Shown: piece by piece, positions 59,375 to 64,000 of the stretch
Position numbering within the stretch: the stretch's first letter is position 1
Layout of the letters: each line of letters starts with the position of its first letter
Assembly (NCBI GenBank): GCA_902798425.1
Contig: CADBWR010000005.1
Location: 122,650 to 186,649 of the forward strand
Direction of reading: 5' to 3'
Origin: an uncultured Bacteroidales bacterium
GTDB taxonomy: Bacteria; Bacteroidota; Bacteroidia; Bacteroidales; Bacteroidaceae
Length of the DNA: 64,000 bases
Program-made: the position numbers and the translations under genes
Notes under the pieces: model-generated
What the model was told of the DNA's origin: nothing
Database searches by the model: none
What the model saw: only the letters and a program-made list of their open reading frames with translations

Positions 59375-60595
59375 TTAGGGGATTAGCAACGACGAGTCGC
59401 CATAGCTCAGAAAACGGAAATCGTGAGCTAAAGCATAGTCGTAGATCTTGTGCCAGTCGCCCTTGACAAAAGCGCTGACCAACAACAACAGCGTAGACTG
59501 CGGCTGATGAAAGTTGGTGATGAGCATCTTCACGATGTGATAGGTGTAACCTGGGGCAATGATAATCTGCGTGGACGAATGTAGTACGGAGAGGTCGTTG
59601 CGCACCATCCAATCATATAGTGCCTGCAGCGCCTCCATACTTCTTACATCCGACATCGTACATCCGACATCGTACGGCTCCCATTGGTTGACATGCAACT
59701 CTTCTTCACGTATGTCAGCGTTCTGCATCACCTTCAGTCCCATGTAGTAGAGAGTCTCCAGCGTACGTACACTTGTGGTACCGACGGCGATAGCGTGACC
59801 TTCATGAGCCAGCAGTCTCTCCAGTGTATGGCGACGCACGGCAATATACTCGGTATGCATGGAGTGTTCGCCAATAGTAGCACTCTTCACTGGTTTGAAG
59901 GTGCCAGCACCCACGTGCAGCGTCACCTCCTCGCGCTCTATGCCATGGACGTCAATATCCTTCAGCACACGCTCCGTAAAGTGCAGTCCAGCAGTAGGAG
60001 CAGCCACACTGCCCTTAATCTTGGAATAGACCGTCTGGTAGGTCGTCTTGTCGCTCTCCTGGGTCTCGCGATTGAGATAGGGCGGAATGGGCAATTCGCC
60101 CATCGTGTCAAGAATCTCGGCGAACGAAACACCCCCACTCCACTCAAAATCTATCCACTGACTGGTGCCATGCTCGCCACGACGAGTGGCAGAAACTCTT
60201 ACTTCTTCATTCTTAACTCTTAACTCTCTTGTGAGCGTGCCTTCTTTCCACTTCTTCTGGTTGCCCACCAGACAGAGCCACGAGCAGTGCTCCGTCTGCT
60301 GGAACATCTGTTCGTAGTCGGCAGGCTCAGCAGGTTCCAAGAGGAATATCTCGATGAGCGCTCCCGTTTCTTTGCGGAAGTGCAGACGAGCCTGAATCAC
60401 TTTGGTATTGTTATACACCATCAGCGCACCTTGTGGAAGATGGTTTGGCAGGTTGTAGAAAATGTCCTCACTAACCTGTCCCTTGTCATAGACGAGCAGC
60501 TTCGAGTGGTCGCGCTCTGCTATTGGAAATTTGGCAATGCGTTCGTCGGGCAACTCGTAATTGTATTCACTAATATGTATGTCTTTCGTTTTCAC
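59375..60595 (-). CDS. queA: S-adenosylmethionine:tRNA ribosyltransferase-isomerase
   Basis: 406 residues. It adds the cyclopentane-type ring precursor during queuosine synthesis in tRNA. Family motifs: ISEYNYELPDERIAKFP near 8, VYNNTKVIQARL near 58, VAAPTAGLHFTERVL near 195, LHVGAGTFKPVKSATIGEHSMHTEY near 225, and TNFHQPQSTLLLLVSAF near 365. The start codon is GTG (60593-60595), since no ATG is near and the N-terminal motif needs it. It is longer than the 340-360 usual for QueA; two of its loop regions are encoded by 28-bp heptamer arrays (60199-60226 and 59646-59673). Confidence 0.93.
   Translation of the reverse strand: MKTKDIHISEYNYELPDERIAKFPIAERDHSKLLVYDKGQVSEDIFYNLPNHLPQGALMVYNNTKVIQARLHFRKETGALIEIFLLEPAEPADYEQMFQQTEHCSWLCLVGNQKKWKEGTLTRELRVKNEEVRVSATRRGEHGTSQWIDFEWSGGVSFAEILDTMGELPIPPYLNRETQESDKTTYQTVYSKIKGSVAAPTAGLHFTERVLKDIDVHGIEREEVTLHVGAGTFKPVKSATIGEHSMHTEYIAVRRHTLERLLAHEGHAIAVGTTSVRTLETLYYMGLKVMQNADIREEELHVNQWEPYDVGCTMSDVRSMEALQALYDWMVRNDLSVLHSSTQIIIAPGYTYHIVKMLITNFHQPQSTLLLLVSAFVKGDWHKIYDYALAHDFRFLSYGDSSLLIP
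59646..59673. repeat. Heptamer array inside queA (ACATCCG/ACATCGT x4)
   Basis: Four contiguous units: ACATCCG, ACATCGT, ACATCCG, ACATCGT. They are in the queA frame and encode part of YDVGCTMSDVRS. Confidence 0.93.
60199..60226. repeat. Heptamer array inside queA (GAGTTAA family x4)
   Basis: On the minus strand: GAGTTAA, GAGTTAA, GAATGAA, GAAGTAA, followed by GAGTTTC. They encode ELRVKNEEVRV in the queA frame. GAATGAA is the unit of the array at 7472. Confidence 0.93.
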
Positions 60596-60599
60596 GTTG

Positions 60600-60607
60600 C
60601 AAAGTTA
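60600..60607 (-). promoter_or_regulatory. -7 box of queA, 4 nt from the GTG start
   Basis: TAACTTTG on the minus strand; the bases CAAC separate it from the GTG at 60595. Transcription would begin at or next to the start codon. Confidence 0.65.
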
Positions 60608-60616
60608 GCAAAAAAA

Positions 60617-60648
60617 TTTGGTTTTTCGCTCACTTATTCGTAATTTTG
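60617..60648 (+). promoter_or_regulatory. prfA promoter, copy E of the recurrent module
   Basis: TTTG (60617-60620), a 20-nt spacer with GCTCACTTATTCG, TAATTTTG (60641-60648). The ATG at 60659 follows after 10 nt. Confidence 0.78.
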
Positions 60649-60658
60649 CAGGCGAATT

Positions 60659-61768
60659 ATGGAGAATAACAGTATTTTACAGAAACTAGATGGTCTGGAG
60701 GCACGCTTTGAAGAGGTGTCGACGCTGATTACCGACCCCGAGGTAATAGCCGACCAAAACCGTTTTGTTAAATTGACTAAGGAATACAAAGACCTGGGCG
60801 ACATTATGGATGCGCGCAAGCGCTACATTGCTTGTCTGAACAGCATCCGTGAGGCCAAGGACCTTTTGGCTAACGAGACGGACCCCGAGATGAAGGAGAT
60901 GGCTCGTGAGGAACTGTCGGAGAACGAGACTCTGCAGCCAAAGCTGGAGGAGGAAATCAAGATTGCGCTGATTCCCAAGGACCCTGAAGACGCTAAGAAT
61001 GTGCAGATGGAAATCCGTGCCGGAACGGGTGGCGATGAGGCATGTTTGTTTGCCGGCGACCTCTTTAAGATGTATAAGAGCTACTGCGACTCGAAGGGTT
61101 GGCAACTCAGCATCACCAGTGTCAGCGAGGGTGCTGTGGGTGGTTTCAAGGAGATTGACTTCGCCGTCAGTGGTGCCGACGTCTATGGTACGTTGAAATA
61201 CGAGAGTGGTGTTCACCGTGTACAGCGCGTACCTGCCACAGAGACACAGGGACGTATGCACACCTCTGCCGCTACAGTTGCCGTACTGCCTGAGGCTGAC
61301 AAATTTGAGGTTCACGTCAACGAAGGCGAAATTAAGTGGGACACCTTCCGAAGCAGTGGTGCCGGTGGACAGAATGTCAACAAGGTAGAGTCAGGTGTAC
61401 GTCTGCGCTATATGTGGAAAAACCCCAATACTGGTGAGACCGAAGAGATTCTCATCGAGTGTACGGAGACCCGCGACCAGCCCAAGAACAAGGAGCGTGC
61501 ATTGAGTCGTCTCTATACCTTTATCTACGACAAGGAGCATCAGAAGTATATGGACGACATTGCTTCACGTCGTAAGAGTCTGGTAAGCACTGGTGACCGA
61601 TCGGCTAAAATCCGCACTTATAACTTCCCACAGGGCCGCGTCACTGACCACCGCATCGGCTACACCACACACGACCTGCAGGGTTTCCTGGCTGGCGACA
61701 TCCAACCTATGATTGACGCCCTCACCGTGGCTGAGAATGCGGAACGCATGAAGGAAACGGAATTATAA
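60659..61768 (+). CDS. prfA: Peptide chain release factor 1
   Basis: 369 residues. It reads UAA and UAG stop codons and releases the peptide. The tripeptide anticodon PAT is at 192-194 (RVPATETQGR), which marks RF1 and not RF2; the catalytic GGQ is at 236-238 (SSGAGGQNVNKVESG). No programmed frameshift, as expected for RF1. It is followed by a small membrane protein gene and pyrF with little space, so the three may form one operon. Confidence 0.98.
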   Translation: MENNSILQKLDGLEARFEEVSTLITDPEVIADQNRFVKLTKEYKDLGDIMDARKRYIACLNSIREAKDLLANETDPEMKEMAREELSENETLQPKLEEEIKIALIPKDPEDAKNVQMEIRAGTGGDEACLFAGDLFKMYKSYCDSKGWQLSITSVSEGAVGGFKEIDFAVSGADVYGTLKYESGVHRVQRVPATETQGRMHTSAATVAVLPEADKFEVHVNEGEIKWDTFRSSGAGGQNVNKVESGVRLRYMWKNPNTGETEEILIECTETRDQPKNKERALSRLYTFIYDKEHQKYMDDIASRRKSLVSTGDRSAKIRTYNFPQGRVTDHRIGYTTHDLQGFLAGDIQPMIDALTVAENAERMKETEL

Positions 61769-61785
61769 TTCAAACAAATTGAAAT

Positions 61786-61989
61786 ATGGGATTTTGGAAA
61801 GAAGTTAAAAAAGAATGGACATGGTCTAGCATCAAGAGGCAATGGTCTGACTTTCTGGCAATATTCATTGCCGCAGCAATTGCCGGAGAGTTCCGGGAGC
61901 AGGGCTTTGGGCTTTATTGGCTCATATGGACAATTGTCTTTTTCCTATCTAGATTTATCCTATCATTAATAAAGAAAAGCATTTCATGA
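61786..61989 (+). CDS. Small membrane protein
   Basis: 67 residues. A charged, Trp-rich N terminus ([17 protein letters not shown]) is followed by two hydrophobic stretches ([13 protein letters not shown] and [21 protein letters not shown]) and a basic end. It begins 17 nt after the prfA stop, and its stop overlaps the pyrF start (ATGA, 61986-61989). That overlap and the coherent membrane topology support a real gene. No family is recognised. Confidence 0.72.
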   Translation: MGFWKEVKKEWTWSSIKRQWSDFLAIFIAAAIAGEFREQGFGLYWLIWTIVFFLSRFILSLIKKSIS

Positions 61990-62855
61990 CAAGAACAGAA
62001 TTAATAGAACAGATCCGCGAGAAGCAGTCGTTTCTATGTGTGGGTCTGGACCCCGACATCAAGAAGATTCCACAGTGTGTGATTGATGAGTGCAAGGCAG
62101 ACCTTGCGGCCGACGACGAGGAGTATGACGAGTCGCTGGCTATCATCCTCTTCAACCAGTATATCATTGACGCCACAGCGCCCTATTGCGTAGCTTACAA
62201 GCCCAACCTGGCATTCTACGAGTCGCTGGGTGCCAACGGACTGGTGGCCTACGAGGAGACTGTAGCATATATCCGCGAGAACTACCCCAAGCACTTCATT
62301 ATTGCTGATGCCAAGCGCGGCGATATCGGTAACACATCAGCGATGTATGCCCGCTCATTCTTTGAGGGCGACGCTCAGGCTGACGCCGTAACCGTTGCTC
62401 CCTATATGGGCGAAGATAGCGTAACGCCATTCTTAGGCTACGACGATAAGTGGGTTATCCTGTTGGCACTGACCAGCAACAAGGGGTCGCACGACTTCCA
62501 GATGTTGCAGGATGCGAATGGCGAACGACTCTTTGAGAAGGTGCTGCGCATCAGTCAGCAATGGGGTAACAAGGACAACATGATGTATGTGGTGGGTGCC
62601 ACGCAGGGGCAGATGTTTGAGGACATCCGTAAGATAGTGCCCGACCACTTCCTGTTGGTTCCTGGCGTAGGTGCTCAGGGCGGTTCACTGGAGGAGGTCT
62701 GCAAATACGGTATGACGAAAGACTGCGGACTGCTAGTAAACTCCAGTCGCGGCATCATCTTTGCCTCCAACGGCAAGGATTTTGCCGATGTTGCTGCCCA
62801 GAAGGCTCGCGAGTTACAGGAGCAGATGGCAGCAGAACTCGCCAAGATCGGCTAA
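61986..62855 (+). CDS. pyrF: Orotidine 5'-phosphate decarboxylase (type 2)
   Basis: 289 residues. Last step of UMP synthesis. The catalytic Asp-Lys-Asp array is in [14 protein letters not shown] (Lys110); FLCVGLDPD at 17-24 and [13 protein letters not shown] near 220 bind the phosphate. The long insert-bearing form (about 270-290 residues) is the type 2 PyrF. The ATG overlaps the small membrane gene by 4 nt. Terminator at 62887-62916. Confidence 0.97.
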   Translation: MTRTELIEQIREKQSFLCVGLDPDIKKIPQCVIDECKADLAADDEEYDESLAIILFNQYIIDATAPYCVAYKPNLAFYESLGANGLVAYEETVAYIRENYPKHFIIADAKRGDIGNTSAMYARSFFEGDAQADAVTVAPYMGEDSVTPFLGYDDKWVILLALTSNKGSHDFQMLQDANGERLFEKVLRISQQWGNKDNMMYVVGATQGQMFEDIRKIVPDHFLLVPGVGAQGGSLEEVCKYGMTKDCGLLVNSSRGIIFASNGKDFADVAAQKARELQEQMAAELAKIG

Positions 62856-62886
62856 CAAGCACTATCTGAAAAGAGCATAAAAAAAT

Positions 62887-62916
62887 GGAGCAGTTAACCG
62901 ATGGGTTAGCTGCTCC
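62887..62916 (+). terminator. Terminator after pyrF
   Basis: 13-bp stem GGAGCAGTTAACC / GGTTAGCTGCTCC with one mismatch and a 4-nt loop, then a TATTCTATTATT tail. A-run on the left, so it may also serve the convergent gene. Confidence 0.87.
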
Positions 62917-62937
62917 TATTCTATTATTATATAAGAA

Positions 62938-63447
62938 TTATTCGAAATATTCAATGGTACGGGTCTGTTCCATATCCTGGCCCATCATCTGGGTCTTGCG
63001 ACTAATCCAGTTACCCTTGGCATCGTACTTATAATCGGTATACTCCATCTTCATCTCCTGTCCACCCATATCCATAGACTGGCTGGCAACAGCACCTTTA
63101 TCATTATAAGTAAAAGTAAATGTCATCGGATTGCCCATCATGTCCATAGACTGAGAAGCCAGTTTGCCATCCTTCCAGGTGTACTTAATGGTAACTTCGT
63201 TCCCTTGGAAAGACATCTTCATTGACTGCAGGAAACCATTGGCATCGTAGACGGCATCGGTTACTCCTTCACGCTGCATCTTTCCATCCTGCGTAAAGTT
63301 AGTTACTTGCTCATGTCCCATCATGTTCTGGCTGATTTTCTTTACTGCGCCCTGTGCCTCGTTGGCCTCTACATCGTGGAACTTGGTTTGTGCATTCAGA
63401 CCAAAAGGAATGGCCATCAATGCGAGCATCATTAATACTTTTTTCAT
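62938..63447 (-). CDS. Exported repeat protein (YD/RHS-like beta-hairpin repeats)
   Basis: 169 residues, signal peptide 1-19 (GLNAQ). The mature part has repeated beta-hairpin units: VYDANGFLQSMKMSFQGNEV, YTWKDGKLASQSMDMMGNPM, FTYNDKGAVASQSMDMGGQEM, YKYDAKGNWISRKTQMMGQDM, each YxxDxxG-type, as in RHS/YD repeats. Unusually rich in methionine. Such small versions are common in Bacteroidales; function unknown. Confidence 0.75.
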   Translation of the reverse strand: MKKVLMMLALMAIPFGLNAQTKFHDVEANEAQGAVKKISQNMMGHEQVTNFTQDGKMQREGVTDAVYDANGFLQSMKMSFQGNEVTIKYTWKDGKLASQSMDMMGNPMTFTFTYNDKGAVASQSMDMGGQEMKMEYTDYKYDAKGNWISRKTQMMGQDMEQTRTIEYFE

Positions 63448-63560
63448 ACTTTGTTAATTTAAAAATGTGTGTTATGTTAGTTAGTTATCAATTGTTAGAC
63501 GATTCTCAACAGAAAAAGATTAATCGACACTGCATTATTTTTGAAAAAATCCACAAAGAT

Positions 63561-63597
63561 AAAAAAACGGGAAAGGGTCGCATGTTGGCCCTATCCT
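63561..63597 (-). terminator. Terminator of the smalltalk gene
   Basis: Stem GGATAGGG / CCCTTTCC (one mismatch) followed on the minus strand by GTTTTTTTATC. About 30 nt after the stop. Confidence 0.7.
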
Positions 63598-63624
63598 GTT
63601 CTTTTGCTTTCACTATCGCAGCTC

Positions 63625-63723
63625 TCAAAGAGTGCAAGCGCTAACTCCCAGTGTGGTGGTCAGTGCCGTCAGCACTGTCACGATGACCTGAATCACCGTC
63701 TTCCAGAATTCCTTGTTCTTCAT
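63625..63723 (-). CDS. Smalltalk protein (32 residues)
   Basis: The minus-strand frame starts MKNKEFWKTVIQVIVTVLTA and goes on to LGVSACTL and a stop. A short basic start, one hydrophobic segment, then a cysteine: the pattern of the smalltalk family of tiny Bacteroidales proteins, often found between an HU-like gene and an amidase gene. It is probably membrane-bound. Function unknown. The HU-like gene end lies upstream (63895), as in that arrangement, but no amidase follows here. Confidence 0.8.
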   Translation of the reverse strand: MKNKEFWKTVIQVIVTVLTALTTTLGVSACTL

Positions 63724-63751
63724 ACGCTAATCCTTTCTTTTTTTTCTGAAC

Positions 63752-63778
63752 ACGAATCTTACGAATCTCACGAATTTC
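63752..63778. repeat. 9-bp tandem repeat ACGAATCTT/ACGAATCTC/ACGAATTTC
   Basis: Three units of 9 nt between the smalltalk gene and the HU-like gene terminator. The 120 bp around it hold no supported gene. Confidence 0.85.
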
Positions 63779-63849
63779 CCCCTTTTCTTGTTTTGGGAAA
63801 GAAATTACCATTAATTACTCAGAAATTATTGTTTCCGCGCTTTTAAAAG

Positions 63850-63869
63850 CCCCCTCCTTCAGGAGGGGG
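63850..63869 (-). terminator. Terminator of the HU-like gene
   Basis: Perfect 8-bp stem CCCCCTCC / GGAGGGGG with a 4-nt loop, followed on the minus strand by CTTTTAAAA. Confidence 0.75.
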
Positions 63870-63894
63870 TTGGGGGAGGCTTTTTGGGGGGAGG

Positions 63895-64000
63895 CTACTC
63901 CCCCTTCTTCTCCACCTTGTTCTCAGGCAGCTCTTCCAGCTGTACGTCCTGCAGGAACTGCTTGGTGCGGTTGCCGGCAGCGTCCGTAGAGCGCTCGGGG
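63895..64000 (-). CDS. HU-family DNA-binding protein, C-terminal end (runs off the right edge)
   Basis: The last 34 residues of a minus-strand gene: PERSTDAAGNRTKQFL, then a short acidic/basic tail ending VEKKGE and a stop at 63895-63897. The pattern ...D-x-x-G-x-R-x-K-x-F-L matches the end of Bacteroidales HU-like proteins (IHF/HU core with a C-terminal tail). The neighbouring smalltalk gene supports this. The fold itself cannot be seen because the body lies outside. Confidence 0.55.
   Translation of the reverse strand, partial: PERSTDAAGNRTKQFLQDVQLEELPENKVEKKGE

Overview
The window looks like the chromosome of a Prevotella-type bacterium (Bacteroidetes, Bacteroidales). Four things suggest this: SusC/SusD pairs, promoters of the TTTG - 20 nt - TAnnTTTG kind, an F1Fo-ATPase operon that begins with beta and epsilon, and lineage-type families (DUF4923, DUF6057, smalltalk protein). 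There is no sign of a prophage, transposase, CRISPR array or rRNA. Most of the content is housekeeping, and the odd features lie mainly between genes and in a few broken or shortened genes.

Layout. 1-7.1 kb: 5' part of dinB, an exported esterase, tRNA-Arg(ACG), a stand-alone SusC/SusD pair, and a YihY/BrkB membrane protein that overlaps the susD end. 7.1-7.5 kb: RNase P RNA, then two heptamer tandem repeats. 7.7-10.4 kb: valS, then a 43-bp direct repeat holding perfect palindromes. 10.7-19 kb: a long minus-strand run (truA, EamA transporter, DMP19 protein, smpB, a short metH, HAD hydrolase, GHL10 hydrolase, MBL hydrolase). 19.1-27.2 kb: a small exported protein and the nine-gene ATP synthase operon. 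27.2-30.3 kb: NhaD antiporter and C69 peptidase. 30.4-35.5 kb: threonine operon (thrA with an internal deletion and frameshift, apgM-type putative homoserine kinase, thrC). 35.5-43.4 kb: DUF4923 protein, GT2 glycosyltransferase, GH2 beta-galactosidase, phosphohexomutase, TPR proteins. 43.4-47.2 kb: TPR protein and gyrA. 47.2-56.4 kb: a 544-bp spacer with a 28-bp palindrome, then a five-gene SusC/SusD operon ending in a DUF6057 membrane protein and a beta-propeller lipoprotein with one CxxCH motif. 56.6-64 kb: TrmH methyltransferase, nadE, queA, prfA, a small membrane protein, pyrF, a repeat-containing exported protein, a smalltalk peptide and the end of an HU-like gene.

Main unusual points: (1) the same roughly 35-85 bp promoter block, with the spacer GCTCACTTATTCG conserved and exactly 20 nt between boxes, stands before valS, the DMP19 gene, the 19.1-kb gene, thrA and prfA; (2) degenerate 7-bp tandem repeats are scattered between genes and occur twice, in frame, inside queA; (3) thrA has lost its N-terminal reading frame by a small deletion; (4) several genes, most clearly queA with a GTG start, appear to be transcribed leaderless or nearly so; (5) the SusCD-DUF6057-CxxCH operon has no enzyme gene and no recognisable job, and is the best candidate here for an undescribed system.
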